Shown here piece by piece: positions 46,211 to 58,821 of a stretch of 64,000 nucleotides of DNA (positions are counted from its first letter, which is position 1; every line of letters begins with the position of its first letter). Below the pieces are notes generated by a model. It searched no databases, was not told the origin of the DNA, and saw only the letters and a list, made by a program, of their open reading frames with translations. Origin of the DNA: Rhineura floridana (taxonomy: Eukaryota > Chordata > Lepidosauria > Squamata > Rhineuridae); contig NC_084489.1 of the NCBI RefSeq assembly GCF_030035675.1, forward strand, positions 38,198,340-38,262,339, written 5' to 3'. The position numbers and the translations under genes were made by a program.

Positions 46211-47349
46211 TTTTAAAAAAAAGAAAAAAAGAAAGTCCCCCCTCCTTAAATCATAAAAAAAGAATAAAGAGGGAGAAGAGGGGCGAAAGGCTCTGCGGTC
46301 AAACTCTTGAAAATATAATAACGCACGTTTTGCGCCTGTAAATTTGCCCAAAAGGGAATTTCTGAGTCCTTTGATATCCGTTTAATCCTATTATTTTTTT
46401 TAAAAATGAAAGTCATGTATTGCCCCAGAAGTCTAGTTAGAAGCTTGGATTCAAAGCCATCCCAGTTTATAACGATTGCACGAGAATAGTGTTTAGCAGA
46501 TAAAATAGGCTCCTGCACTGTGGCAATATATTTAAAGCAACGAATTAACCTAAAGCTGTCCTTTTTGTTTAAAGGAAGCCATTTTCCTAAGATACTGTGG
46601 CAAGGACGTGTTGCCTTCTGTCCAACAGTTTGTTACTTACAATTGCCATTCAATCTGTCACAGCCTGATTTTTTTTTAATGTGGCTTTTTCTTCTCTCCC
46701 CACCCCACCCCCTTTAAAAGCCTGGGAAATTAGTCTTATAATGAGCTGTAGCAGGAAACAGGACGCTGTTTTGTGTGTGTGTGTGTTTAAAAATGGCACC
46801 AATATTTAATGTTAAAAGCTTTTAAAACCTAAGGAGAGATGGGGGTGAGATAAAGAATCCCCTTTAGAAGTGATTTGGATGTTACTCCCTGTGTGGCTGA
46901 GAGAGGGAGAGAAGACTGACAGAATATTGCAAGGGGGGTAATTTTAAAAGAAAACTAGCAGATCCGACTGATTATATGCAATGAATTAATGGCTATCCTA
47001 GGCAGCGAGTACTGTTTTTTTTAAAAAACAAACAAAGAGAAACTGTACACAAAAGCAAAACCAAGTTTAAGATTAAAAAAACATGGTCAGTGTACAGGAA
47101 GGTGTGCAGTCCATTTGGCTTTCTAGAGCCTGGTGGCATAATGTCTTTCAGGGGTGGAACAAGCCATTAAGTTTTCCCTGTGTTCTCTTAAGGCCAGGCT
47201 GCAGGACTCCTCTGAAAGTATCACAACTAGCTTCCAAACCATTTGCCATACTCCTCCTCATTTCCATACAGGAGCCTTTCTTTTCCTTGATCAGAGATTG
47301 TGCATCTAGACATTAACCATTGCATATTCACTGGGCATCTGATAAAGCT

Positions 47350-47435
47350 TCACTCCTAAGCACACTTACTAAGGAGTAAGTCCCATGGGACTCTGTGTGG
47401 GACTTCTGAATAAACATGCATAGAATAGCACTGAA
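47350..47435 (+). repeat. Family A palindromic repeat in the Hoxa11 intron
   Basis: Reads CACTCCTAAGCACACTTACT, AAGGAGTAAGTCCCATGGGA, GACTTCTGAATAAACATGCA and TAGAATAGCACTG. It shares the 14-mer GGAGTAAGTCCCAT with the Hoxa13 intron copy. It lies about 265 bp before the splice acceptor. Confidence 0.65.
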
Positions 47436-47700
47436 GGTATGTTGTTTGAAGTGATGCTTCAAAGTGTGAATCTTGCAGTTTGGCATAGTTCACACAACTA
47501 TGTTCCTAGATAAGGGTTAAGCTTATAATATATCTATACAGCTGTTGAGTAGGAGTGAACTTCAGCATCATGTAGCTATTTAATAAATAAGCCTTTTTAA
47601 AACCTAGGAATGTCCCTTTATTAAATATGAATGGCAGTCCTCCCCCAGCCCTATCTGATCACAGACTTAATGGCTTCTGCCTTTATTTTTCATTCCACAG

Positions 47701-47933
47701 GTGGACAACGTACCCGTAAAAAGAGATGCCCGTACACCAAATATCAGATTAGAGAATTAGAGAGGGAATTCTTCTTCAGTGTCTATATAAATAAAGAGAA
47801 ACGCCTCCAGCTCTCCCGAATGCTCAACTTGACCGACCGTCAAGTAAAAATATGGTTTCAGAACAGAAGAATGAAGGAGAAAAAAATTAACAGGGACCGA
47901 TTACAATATTACTCAGCTAATCCACTACTTTAG
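47701..47933 (+). CDS. Hoxa11: Hoxa11 exon 2 (homeodomain)
   Basis: Begins GT (completing Ser252) then [13 protein letters not shown]. The homeodomain spans residues about 256-315, with [20 protein letters not shown], the recognition helix [16 protein letters not shown] and intact Gln50, Asn51 and Arg53. The C terminus [15 protein letters not shown] and TAG at 47931 appear identical to human. No changes that would disturb function are visible. The C-terminal YYSANPLL is a group 11 signature and separates it from groups 9, 10 and 13. Confidence 0.98.
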
Positions 47934-49610
47934 AAACTCGTAACTTTTTTCAAGATGAGATTAAATTCAGATCTCGCCCTTTACAAGGTCAGGCCACACC
48001 TATGAGAAGGTGTATGTAAAGCGTTGCAGGACGCTGGGGAAAAAAGCCCTAAGATTTCTTTCGTCCCCCTCTCACACAAATGTAAGCCAACAGTCTTTGT
48101 TTTTGTTTTAAATCTTCTAAAAGATCTTGACATATCGACTGGAAACAGGTTGTCTCTTGGACCAGCATTTCCTAACAGGCCACCCCCATCTTCTGCTCCG
48201 AGGGCAATTTGTATACCTCTTACCTACAGACATGGCAACCGGCTCCAATATGGGTTCACACATGAAAAGCGGGAATTGAATTACTGGCTTCACATTGGTT
48301 TCAAACTATGTTACCTTGGTTTTACTGTAGAATATTGTTTGGAAGGCTACACAGGACTGCATCCATGCCTGAGGGCTACAGCAAAAGAAACCCTCCAAAA
48401 TCCACCCCCGCCTGCCATCCCATCACCTTGCCCTCCCAAATGACAAATCTTCCACAAGAGGGATTACCCTCTTTACCAGTTCAGATGAAGGCAATTGCAA
48501 GGCCAATCATAAATGTTACGTGGAGGTGTAGAATCAAATCTAACCATGTTGTTGATAGAGAGTTCTGATGCGAAAGGGTTAAGGATACCCTTTTGAAATG
48601 ATTTCAGGTATTAATTTACCATATATGGTACAGAAACAATCACTGAAGAGATCAACACATAGCCACAGAATTAGGTCTCATTTTAAATGAAAAGTGGCCA
48701 TCCCTTTGGAGACAAACAATGATGCCCATATTTAAGTGCTTAAAAGGAAAAAAATGGGTTTGGAGAGGAGAGGAAGAAAAATAGATGAATTTAATAGTTC
48801 CAAAGGGAAAAAACAATAAAAAGGAGCTTCTGTCTTCTGTCTCGCGAACTTTCTTCAGGAAATACCTGTGGAGCAGGACAGTTCGGCAAATACCACACAA
48901 CACTTAATTGGACCCTGGATGTGTGCAATGCACTGAGATCAGATAATTAAAACGAGCCGATTTTTTCCCCCTTAGAAGGCCAAGCAAAAGGCAAACAACG
49001 TAAATATGGTGAATTTGTTTTCAGAACTTGTTGTTCACTTTGCCTGTCCTAAACTCCTACTTAATCGCTCAGACGGCAGAGTTCACTGGAGTTATTTTAA
49101 ATATATATAAAGAAGTATATTTCCCTGCAGGAACCAAAGCAAGAGTGAGAAGTACAGAGAGCGCCACGATTTTTAAAGACAGAACTATTTAAAACTCTAT
49201 ATCAGTTTACAAAGGATATGTGTTTTATTGTAAAGGTCACTTGCTGTTGAGAATATCTGAATGTATATTTCATACAAGAATGGTGTTTTACAAGAGTTGT
49301 ACATTTTTAAATGATGTTTTTAAAAAGGTCATTTTTCTTGGAATGTGTTGGTTTGTCCTTTTTTTAAAAAAAGTGCAAGATATGGTGACTAGAGTGTTGT
49401 TTTTAAAATCACCAGCTTCAAAAAGATTTCTTTTACACAGTTCACAAAATGCAATACCTTTATACTCCATCACTGTTTGAATATATGTATCATCATATAT
49501 GTATATACAGTGTTCTTTTAATATGCAAATGTTTTTAGTTGCATGTATACAGTGGTATGGCGCAAAAGAAAAATAAACATGTGGGAAATTTATATTTTTA
49601 TCCTTGTGTT
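47934..49610 (+). terminator. Hoxa11: Hoxa11 3' UTR with likely polyadenylation signal
   Basis: About 1.65 kb of AT-rich sequence ends at AATAAA (49572-49577) in AAAAATAAACATGTGGGAAA, followed by the T/GT-rich segment TTTTATCCTTGTGTTGTGTT expected downstream of a cleavage site. No other AATAAA in the interval has such a downstream element. Contains a miR-181 seed match at 49258. Confidence 0.65.
49258..49265 (+). promoter_or_regulatory. miR-181 8-mer seed match in the Hoxa11 3' UTR
   Basis: TGAATGTA pairs with the miR-181 seed (positions 2-8, plus the A opposite position 1). Mammalian HOXA11 is an established miR-181 target during myoblast differentiation. The octamer is the only copy I noticed in this UTR. 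Confidence 0.5.
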
Positions 49611-50496
49611 GTGTTCATAGATATTACATTATCTGGGCCGAGGATTTGAAGCATGCCTTCTGAATGGGATGGGATGGTAGAAATTCCGTTCACCTATTGC
49701 TCCTGCTCTGTCAGGTTAAGCCAGTGCAACTTGTCTGGTATTTATGAATGCCCAGGCAGAGTGCAGCTAGCATGAGACCAGGTTTGACCGGGTTGCAGAG
49801 GTGAAGGGAATCAGTCCTTCAAGTAATTGCAGATTATAGACTTTATACTTTTGTTCACAGATGTAAAACACATTAGAGATGCTCACATTTTTTCTGGGTT
49901 CATGTGCTCTTGTTTACTTCAGGCACCATATGTCTGAACACACTGTTGTAAGTGTAAGAAATGTTTGTGGCAGAATCTGATCACCACAGCAGCAATTATA
50001 GCCATACTGAAGCATATTGGCTGAAACATGTTTGTGCCTTTTCTATTGTGGGGCAATAGAATGAAAGGGCATTCTTCATGTATGGAGGCCCAGATGGGCT
50101 ATATGGTTTTGTCCTTCATCTCTGGGGGTGGGATGGAGAGACATTAAAATGTTTAAAACCTACCAAAGACCTTTTTGAGGATGTGGCATGTGGCTGATTT
50201 TCAATCAAGAGAGAAAGTACATACTATTTTTCCTATTGTTTATTGGCTTTGAACTTCTATATTGCTTTGGACATCACCCATAACCTTGAGGTGAAGGGCT
50301 AACTGGCTCTGGGCTTTTGCTGACAACCCCCACCTAGCCAGACAGTGTCTGGTCAGAGGAAATGTGCAAAGATGAGGCGCAGGGTGGGGGTAACGGAGAG
50401 AGAAGAGCTTCTTGCTTGTTTGTTTATTTGACTAGCATGCTACAAAGGAATGCGACTCTTACAAGGGAGAGATAGAAAGATAGATGGAGAGATAGA

Positions 50497-50497
<1 letters not shown>
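49611..50497. other. Non-coding interval
   Basis: Nothing recognised. No repeats or reading frames of note. Confidence 0.4.

Positions 50498-50591
<94 letters not shown>
50498..50591. repeat. Compound (TG)20(GA)26 microsatellite
   Basis: 41 bp of TG followed directly by about 53 bp of GA. The first half can adopt Z-DNA, the second a triplex. It lies about 400 bp before the CTCF-like site at 50986. Confidence 0.95.
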
Positions 50592-50594
<3 letters not shown>

Positions 50595-50985
50595 GAGAGG
50601 AATAGGTGGTTGGCAATAAATATTCAGACAGCAACTTCCTTTGCTAGTTAAACATTAACTGGTTATCCATGCCTAGGGTGAGTCATTAAGTTTCTCTAGT
50701 TTGTGGAGTTGCTGGTGGTGATTTCCTGGCCCAGTAAAAGTAGAAAGAAAGAAAAACGCACATCCCGTATGTGTTGCCGCGACAATGCAGTCATAAAAGT
50801 GCCCATGACTTTCCTATTTGCATACTTGGAAAGATGGGCTATAAACGAGGCAGAGGTTTGTTTCAGCAATCTCTTAGCCCTGGAGGGTAGATCTGTGTGG
50901 AGGGCAATGTCTGGACTAGTATCCGTTCTTTACACAGGGCATTTCGAAATTGGCTGGCAGGTCAGCTCCGCTGAGGAACGCAATT

Positions 50986-51002
50986 GCCACAAGATGGCGC
51001 TC
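50986..51002 (+). promoter_or_regulatory. CTCF-like site between Hoxa11 and Hoxa10
   Basis: GCCACAAGATGGCGCTC matches the CTCF core CCANNAGRKGGCGC at every constrained position. Its orientation is +. It is the best CTCF motif I found in the window. CTCF binding between group 10 and group 11 genes is known in mammalian HOXA. Occupancy here is inferred. Confidence 0.6.
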
Positions 51003-54000
51003 TTCAGATCAATGTCAAAGCCGCAGTGGGAGAAGTGGGGAAAGGAAGGGAGGGGGGAATCTTGGCCTTTGTTCCTTTTACATTCCAAGAGCTGCACATT
51101 ATATTATTTCACTTTCCTCGGTCAGATTTGCAAAGGTAACACGAAGCCGATTGCTCTCTTCTTTACCGAGAAGTGTAGGGCTGTACCAGAAGGTTCTACT
51201 CAGAGTTGACTTCTTCAGGTTTAGAACACGCCAAATGGTGAGTATTTCCTTTGAGGCTAAGTTTGGTGATTAAAGAGGAAGCAGCCCTTATTAAGGTGCA
51301 GCTAGAGTGACCTCTCGATCTACTTGCTCTCAATTAAGTTTACTTTGTTTTATTTGCTTTTGGAAGTGAAACGCAAAGTGTGTGGTGTCTTTTCCGAAAA
51401 ACGGTGATTAAAAGGTTGAAAGTATTGAAATTATTGTTTGAAGTCTTTCTAAGTATAGAGATGAAAAAAACACTGCAGAGAAGGTTTCAGATATGTCTGC
51501 CAAGCAGACCATGTGGTGGTGGTAAAATAAGAGTAAGCTTATATAAGCGGCTTTCTTATAAAAACGGCGTCCCTGGGAATATGATGAATGTTCACGTTTA
51601 TGTAGAGAACACTACGTGTCTTCGATCAACTAGATCTATAGCGGCGTAGACTGAAAATGGCAGATATTTTCGATGGCCTTATTGGATCAGAGTTGCGGTT
51701 TGTTCACTCCTGTTTGGCCGAGTTCAACCGCTTATGGTTGGTTTACAGCAGTATTTATTAAATGCCTTTTTCTTCTGAGGCCAACGTCACTTTCCCCGCT
51801 CTAAGCAGAAGCTGGAAATCGATATACTGTGGATGCAGAGTAAAAGCTCTTTTCGCTTAACGCTCTTTCCCCCACCCCTCCAGTTTCATGTTAAGTCCAT
51901 TCATGGCTGGAGACTGAACTTAAAATATCTCTGTAGACCTTGTGTCTATTGATCTGCAGTGGGTTTGCTATAGAGATATTCGGAGAGTGAAATCAGGAAG
52001 TTAGTAATTTAGCATTGGAGTCCCTGATCCTAATCACACCGGGCATAATCCGGAGGAACTAACTCTCATGGACAGGAATAGGAAATATGCTTAGATGGTC
52101 ACTCAAATCTGCAGTCATCAGCATACTCTATACAGCGTTAAAAGTCAATGAACTCACGGGGATATGAGTTTAGGATTATAAATTACTCAAATGGGATTTA
52201 GGGATGCCTAGCTTTGTCTGGACTCCTCTCATTCTATGGAAGACAACTTCCAGAGGGGACATTCTTGAGCTTCCTAGAGCGTAAAAGTGTCTGGGATCGG
52301 GTGCTAAATATGAAGAACTACCGCATGGCCAGTGGAGCACCTAGGACAGGTTAGGAGAAATATTGATTTCTTAAAGCAGTCGACGGGCTGACTTTGTGAT
52401 ATGGCCTCTCTGTATAAACATGACGACATAGCAGATACTCGCAATGCGATACACCCACCCCACCCCCGCATAGGCCCAACTTTCTTTGAAAAGTCTGACT
52501 GTGGTATTCACTCGTTTTTCCTATTTTGCTCCGAGTCATGGGTTCTGTTAGCCTCTGTTCTTGATCACGATCTATTGAAATGTGATTTCTGAAGTCCAGC
52601 GTTAAAGCTTTACTTGGTTATTATGGTGAGGGTGTGGAAGGGGAGGGGAGGAGAGGGGAGAAGACCCCTGAAACTTTCCCCCAGAACATTTCCCCAGGGA
52701 AACAAAGGCGACCGGTTCATATCTGTATAAGACGGAAGCGTTCCGCGGACAACTTTGCTATAATCAGTTTTCCGAATCTGATGAAGCAGATCAGTTAGCC
52801 AGTGACCCCGTGGCTCTAAAGTATAAAAATGGTGTCTTCTTTTCCTTAGGAAGAAATCTACATTTGAGAAGATTCAAGGATAGCAGACCTAAATGCGAAG
52901 CCCTCCTCTTAATTGTGTGTGTGTGTGTGTGTTCGGAGGCATACACAGTTTCTGTTGTTTCTTCTCTTTCGTTAATTATTCCGAAATATAAACAAAACAG
53001 GCTTCCACATTGGTTGGGCTCTCTATACCCTCTGGTTATAAAATGAATTTGTTGTAGGTCTAAGTCAGAAAACAGTATTCCTTATAGCTTATTCCTTATA
53101 TTTCCCCCTCACCCCTCAAGTTTCTAATGAGCTGGGGTAGTGTGTTTAGGGAAAGAATGTAAAAAGTTTACGTTTGTAATATGATGAAATTGCGTGTGTG
53201 AGAGAGTATGTGTGTTCACACACATGCACGCACAAGGATATATAGACGAGTCTTCCACTCTGACCTCTCCTTACGATGCCTTTCCCTCCTCGATCGGTGG
53301 TACTAAGGAATTGCCACCGAGAGCGAACGGTCTTCTGACTTGAATAGAATTTTGATACCAAAAATGAATGTAGAAATGCAAATCGACATTTCATCGTGCA
53401 CAGTTCTTGCCTGTTAATTTGAGATAGTGTTTCAAACTCACATTGAAAGAAAGAAAAAACAGGTTCAAGTAGGCGCCTCGCTTTGACTAGAATCTCATAT
53501 TGACTGGGCCAAATTTCTTTGAAGGGAGAAATCCACCTCCAGATGTCTTTGTTACGTGTAGAGGATAATGGGCTACTAGAACTAGACGAGAGGGTACTAG
53601 GGAAAATGCTAGATATGTGTCTACTAGTCTGAATGAATGCATGCTGACTCAGAAGTGCCTCTGAATTCAATAGGGCTTACTCCTAGATTGCGTGTGCACG
53701 ATTGCAACCTTGAGCGACTTTCTTATGCTCTGGCCTTTCTTAAACTCTGGCCAGTTTAGGCCTTCGTTTGAATTTGAGCCCCTCTGAGGTCTAAAAAGAC
53801 TTGTGCTCCCATTCCAAAACACATTGATGTAGAAGAGATGCCCTTGACTTCAGCTGAATTTACGTCCAAGTAAATTATGCCTGTGGCCCCGACCACTCTC
53901 ACCCGGAAGTATGTCCTATTAAAACCAGTGGGACTTCCTTCCCGATCAACGGGTTTAGCGCAGGGGTGCCAGGCTGTGATTCTGCAGTTGGTCACCAGCA

Positions 54001-57000
54001 CATAAATCCCATCGGTATCAGTGGGAAACAAGATAGTTGCCAGAAAACGAAGAGCAGCATTTCGTCCAGAATTTCAGCTGCCAGAGGGACTGAGTTTAAG
54101 ATGCAAACGCAGTCCAAATTTTGAAAAGAATAAATCTCCCCATCCCGATCGTCACTCACTCTTTCTCCCCCGCCCGTCTCCTTTTAGCATGAGAGAGTTT
54201 GGAAGTGAAGATGAACATTACTTTGGTAGTCATTTGTCACCTCTCTTGGCTCAGAGATGCAGTTTTTAAAATGCCTGATGGAAAGCCCCCTGTTTGGGAA
54301 TTTATCCAGAGGGAAAACTAGGTTGGCACACAGTCACATTGGACACTTTTAAAAATAAAGAAGTATGCACTGATTGCATTAATTCTGTTTAAAAGTTACA
54401 AAATGCTGTCTGCGGCCATATCTTTAAAGGCAGGTAACCTTCAGGCAACCAGGATAGGTTTTACACACACATACCTTCCAACCCCCTGTTCCCTGCAAAA
54501 TCCTAAATTTGCCCACATCGGAATTATAAAGCCCCTTTTCATTAGCATACAAAACAGCATCCCTCGATTAACAACGTGGTACCTTTTTCGTTCCTCCTGG
54601 AAGTAATAAGTAGATAAACCATCCTCTTCAGCAAGTGAGATTTTAAAGGAAGGAAAAAAGAAAGAACTTCTTCTTCGATCTAACGTGGCTTGTGTTCTCA
54701 TGTCCTATTTATTCTCGCCTAGTTTTTAATTTTTACTCTAGACTCATAAAAGATCCAAATGACTTTATTAATGCAACCATTATATTTATCTTGGACTAAT
54801 AACTGTGTTGTTCCAATTTTAATAGCGATATCGGGACCCCGCAGTGTACAGAGCTAGTTTCCCATCAAACTACCCTTTTACTAGTTTCTGAGCGCCTTCG
54901 GTCCATTCCATAACTCAGTTGAGGAGACTTCGGTAGGACACGCTCTTAGCTCCACCGATCCAGCTGCTTCGGCGCAACCTTATTGTGGATCTGGCTGGTT
55001 GTTTGCTGGTGCTTAACCCGCCCCCCCTCCAATCTCTCAGACGAGTTTGTTGGCAGAAGCAGAATGAAAAAGCAGTCATTTCGCCTCCTGTGCCCTGCAT
55101 AATAGTCTCAAGAAATGCTATAAAGCGCTGGTTAATGTCCGAGACACATTGTTAAGTGTTTAAAATGTGGCCTCTGTACACAATGCGCGCCAAAGTAGTT
55201 TAGTTGCTCTAGAATTGACCATTATCTTTTATAGTTAAGAATCAAGTGCACGTTATTAGTTTTACTTCATTGGCTTTGACGAGGCGGGTTGCTGTTGGCT
55301 TGCCTTGGCCTTGTTAGCGATTAAAGAAAAGCGTCGAGAGCGGAGTTCATGATCTCCTCGCCTGATCCAAAAGCTCCCGAAGTCAAATGCGAGATTTCTT
55401 ACCATTGACCTCTCCGGGGTTTGGATCCGGCCTGGAGTGCCTTGACCCTGAAAGCCCAGGTGCTTTAGTCCCATAGATGCAATGACAAAAAGGACCTGAA
55501 AATGAGTTGCTTCTTGCCCTATACTTTGGGTTCAAAGGAACTCCTGGACGAAATCCCTTGATGGCAGAGGTGTATTATCTTGAGCAGCAAGCTCCTCTAA
55601 AGGAACAGAAGAGGTGTGAAACCCTTTTCCTAGTCCCTCTTCCACGGTTCTGGTTCCTAGTCCGGCTTCCCTGGTTTTTCTCGAGTCTTCTGAACCTTAA
55701 GACCAAGAACGTAGCCTTGCAGGGATGGATCCGGCCAAAGGGCCAATTGATCTCCAACGCAGCTTGCAGGATGCCCCTGGATCGCTTTGAAATAGGATAC
55801 GATTGGGGATAGTCGTCTCTTGTTGTCTCTGTGCTTAAGTAGTGCACGTTCCTATATATCCAGGCATTTTGCCTTTGATAAACTCCTCGACCAGCTCTGT
55901 CTACTTCCTCGCAGCATTTTCTTACAATGTGTGGTGGTGGTGGTGGTGGTGGACTTTCTATCGGGATCTATAAATTCGCAATCACTTGATTTTGACTAGG
56001 AATGATTTTTTTTAACAGATTTTTACCTTTTCTTTCTTCGCCTCTCTCTCGTCAGTCCAAAGATCTCCTCCCCAGGCGGAAGATTGTTTGTTTGTTTGTT
56101 GTTACATAATTAGGAAATAATTTCCCTAACGTTTTAAAGGCTTGTGTCTCATTCCTTTTGAATTTCGCAAATTGGGGAACTGGAGGCGGAATCATCATAA
56201 CGCAGGATAGGAACAGATTTCCCGGGTGCGAAATTTTTATCTACCTGATTTGAGTCCCCCAAACCCTTGGGAAACGTGTAGCTGGGCTATGGGAGGGTCC
56301 CATTTCATTATATTTAGATCTGTAATAACTCTACTGATAACAGACTTTTACTATACCAGCCTATAAAAGTGTTCCATATATGGTATTAATTTTGCTAGAA
56401 GTAGTGTTGCCCTCCTAGGAATATGATAAGAACTTGTTCCCTATACATTAACACAGTGTAAGGTAAGTTGGGTTGGAGAAAATACAAACAATATTAGTCT
56501 TTCTCGTTGGCTTCTATAGTTAATGCATAGTCAAATTGTGCTGGAAGCCACCAGAAAAGTCTGGGGTACAATTCTTGGCTGCTAATCGGTGGAGGAGAAG
56601 GTGAGAGGTCAGGGTGATGGGTATAGATGGGGGGGTGATGCCTTGCCTTTCCATAAAGATTTTATGGGCCCAGCAAAGTTGGAACGGTCTCCGGCCGGGC
56701 GTCCCATCCGACAAGCAAAGACTCTCAAGAGGGCTCCTCCATTTTAACTTGCCTAGGAGAAGCTCCTATTCTGTGTGCCCAGCTGTCTTCTGCACACTTC
56801 AAAAGAGCCTGGCGAAGAGGAGAGGGAATGCCAAAAGGGAATTTCCCCACTTTTGTAGGAAAAACAAGGACAACGATAAGCCACGTGTGGCTTGACAGAG
56901 CAATACTTTTGATCCTGGTGGTGCAGAGGGCGATGTGTGAAGTAGCATTTGAGCATGTCATTCTTGCAGTGCTTTCTCTACAGTGTATGAAAGCCAAGGG

Positions 57001-57917
57001 TAAGTAAGCGCTGCCGGAGAGGATATCCTCTCTGGTCAGCACACATAGATAGCGAGGCTTGGGCAGGGAGAGAAGGCAGCGCCTCGCCTCCCCAATTCCT
57101 TGGCATTCTTAGCGCTTTTGAGGGCTTTATGGACGAAGACGTGGGTGCCAAAACGGAACCGAGCAGAAGATTTACAGCACAATATTGAATTGTTCAAAAG
57201 AATATTCTTACTCACTTGGGAGCAGAGACAGGCGATCATTTAAGTCCTACCAGCTGGGGCAGTTTGGAAGTGGAGATGCTAAAATACGAATTTGTAACCA
57301 TTAAAAAAAACTAAACAAAGGGGAAATAATTAAAAAGACGAACAATTCCAAAAGAAGCCATGAACAGTAAGAGATGTTATTGCTACAGATCCAGTTTGTC
57401 TTATTTCCAAAAAACATAAGCTAATAATAGGAGAGAGAAGTAGAGCTCTTCTTTGCGGTCCCCCCCTCCAATTATAAAATCTATCTGTCCTCCCTGTCTG
57501 CCGGTCTCACTCTCTTGTCTGCAAGCAGTCTGCCATCTCCGCCTCAATTACAACTTGACTATACAATTTTGTCTGGCCTCTCTTTTTAGCCTTTTATGGA
57601 TAGAAAGAGATTGCACAGAAGAACAGATGAAATGGAATTATCCACATGAAGATGTTTTGAAATGATGTGCCTGTGGTACACTCTTGATCAATAGTGGGTG
57701 ATTATATCTCCCATTTAAAAAAAGAAAGAAAGAAAAGAATTTATGCTCAGCATGTTAGCTTAACACCAGATATGGAGGACTGGGGTGATTTCCAGCGCTT
57801 GCTTACTGGGTAAACAGAGTCTGGATCATATTGTTACTGTTGCGACTGCGGCACTAGACAAGATTATTTCACAGTGGTGTTCCTCAGCATCTTTGTCATG
57901 CGGAGATTCACTTCTAA
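51003..57917. other. Hoxa11-Hoxa10 intergenic DNA
   Basis: No gene supported. It contains a GT tract at 52916-52932, a GTG triplet run at 55932-55950, and two minus-strand family A remnants (53632-53710 and about 53900-53985). The longest open frames are 168 codons at 50703-51209 (+), which spans the CTCF-like site, and 174 codons at 53146-53670 (-). Both look like chance: no known domains, and the second contains low-complexity serine and repeat sequence. Confidence 0.45.
53632..53710 (-). repeat. Family A palindromic repeat, minus strand
   Basis: The - strand reads GGTTGCAATCGTGCACACGC, CTAGGAGTAAGCCCTATTGA, ATTCAGAGGCACTTCTGAGT and CAGCATGCAT. Full length and clearly the family of 1673. 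Confidence 0.6.
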
Positions 57918-58012
57918 GGCGGCAGTCCTAGGCACACTTACCTGGAAGACCCCCCCACCCCCAATAGAACACAGTGGGACTTATTTCTACGTAAAGCATG
58001 CGTATGTTGGAT
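57918..58012 (+). repeat. Family A palindromic repeat
   Basis: Reads GCGGCAGTCCTAGGCACACT, TACCTGGAAGACC, AACACAGTGGGACTTATTTC and AAAGCATGCGTATGTTGGAT. The centre is altered by a C run. It lies about 800 bp upstream of the Hoxa10 start. Confidence 0.55.
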
Positions 58013-58544
58013 ATACAGAGGTGAGGCTCAGGCATGACCATTTTCTTCATTATAGCCGCTGTCATTTTGAGGAGTCATTGGGTGACTTTATGATGTCCGT
58101 AAACCTTCGGTACTAGTGAGGAGGTCAGATTCGTTTAGAACTTCCAGTGGCCCATGATACTATAATCACCACTACCATCATCGTAACGCTAAAGTAGGTA
58201 AGCAAATACACGTCCCAGAGCTTCGCCATAAATATTGAAGCTTGGTGGCTTTATTAATTTCATCACAGCCGTGGGATGGTGAAGCAGGGGAGGGGGAAAT
58301 GGTGGGGGGGGGAGAAGGAGCTGGGATGTGGAAAGGTTCACTTACAGATCGCTTTATGATCTAAACACTTAATAATCATCCCGCTCCTTTGCAGTTTTAT
58401 CTTAGCGCATATGCTAAGAAGCCTGCTAAATTATGAGTCACATTAAAGCCTGGCAAATTGTTTTCTATCGCTTTGCCTCGGCCTGCGAGCACGCACACAC
58501 ACACACAAGTTCTTCCTTCCCCTTTTGCAGGCAGGCAAAATGCA
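58013..58544. other. Hoxa10 upstream flank
   Basis: Includes AGCGCATATGCTAAGAAGCC (58404-58423), which contains a perfect GCATATGC palindrome, ATTATGAGTCAC (AP-1-like TGAGTCA at 58435-58441) and a CA run at 58493-58507. No gene. Confidence 0.4.
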
Positions 58545-58649
58545 GCTATGTGGGAACATCGATTACACAAGGGGTATATATACAAGTGCTGCTATGTGGA
58601 AACATCGATTACACATGGATATCTCTCTCTCTCCATGTGTAATCGATGT
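58545..58649. repeat. Direct and inverted repeats of ATCGATTACACA, 5' of Hoxa10
   Basis: GCTATGTGGRAACATCGATTACACA occurs at 58545-58569 and 58591-58615 with one mismatch, 46 bp apart. The second copy forms a perfect 18 bp inverted repeat: ACATCGATTACACATGGA (58602-58619) against TCCATGTGTAATCGATGT (58632-58649) with a 12 base loop of TCTCTC. ATCGATTA resembles ONECUT/CUX-type sites. If transcribed, the arms would make a stable hairpin about 170 bases before the start codon. Confidence 0.8.
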
Positions 58650-58821
58650 ATATCCATGTATATATATGTTTGGAAATTCAGTAGTGGGCCTGAAAACAGC
58701 TCAGCGCCTACGAAACCAAACTGGGAGGGGTTGCTAGTGAGGGCTGGGTTTCCATTGGCTGCACTCACTTGCCGTGGCGCGAGGGTATCTCTAATCATAT
58801 TCAGCATGTTTTGCACAAGAA
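58650..58821 (+). promoter_or_regulatory. Hoxa10: Hoxa10 proximal upstream / 5' UTR segment
   Basis: Contains an inverted CCAAT box (CATTGG, 58753-58758), GGCGCGAGGGTATCTCTAAT and the sequence AGCATGTTTTGCACAAGAA just before the start. The transcription start is not determined. Vertebrate Hoxa10 has alternative upstream starts, which may lie further 5'. Confidence 0.4.

Larger units (their letters stand above)
45996..47700 (+). other. Hoxa11: Hoxa11 intron
   Basis: A 1705 bp intron with donor GTACGT and acceptor TTTTTCATTCCACAG. It contains a probable conserved regulatory block at its 5' end (46010-46210) and a family A palindromic repeat at 47350-47435. Short poly-T/A runs lie around 46200-46400. 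Nothing else coding. Confidence 0.85.

Noticed and set aside
50703-51209. 168-codon open frame between Hoxa11 and Hoxa10
   Set aside because: No domain, no homology I know, no codon bias, and it spans a CTCF-like motif; most likely a chance frame in CpG-moderate DNA.
53146-53670. 174-codon minus-strand open frame
   Set aside because: Serine-rich low complexity, and its first part overlaps a family A repeat; no recognisable protein.
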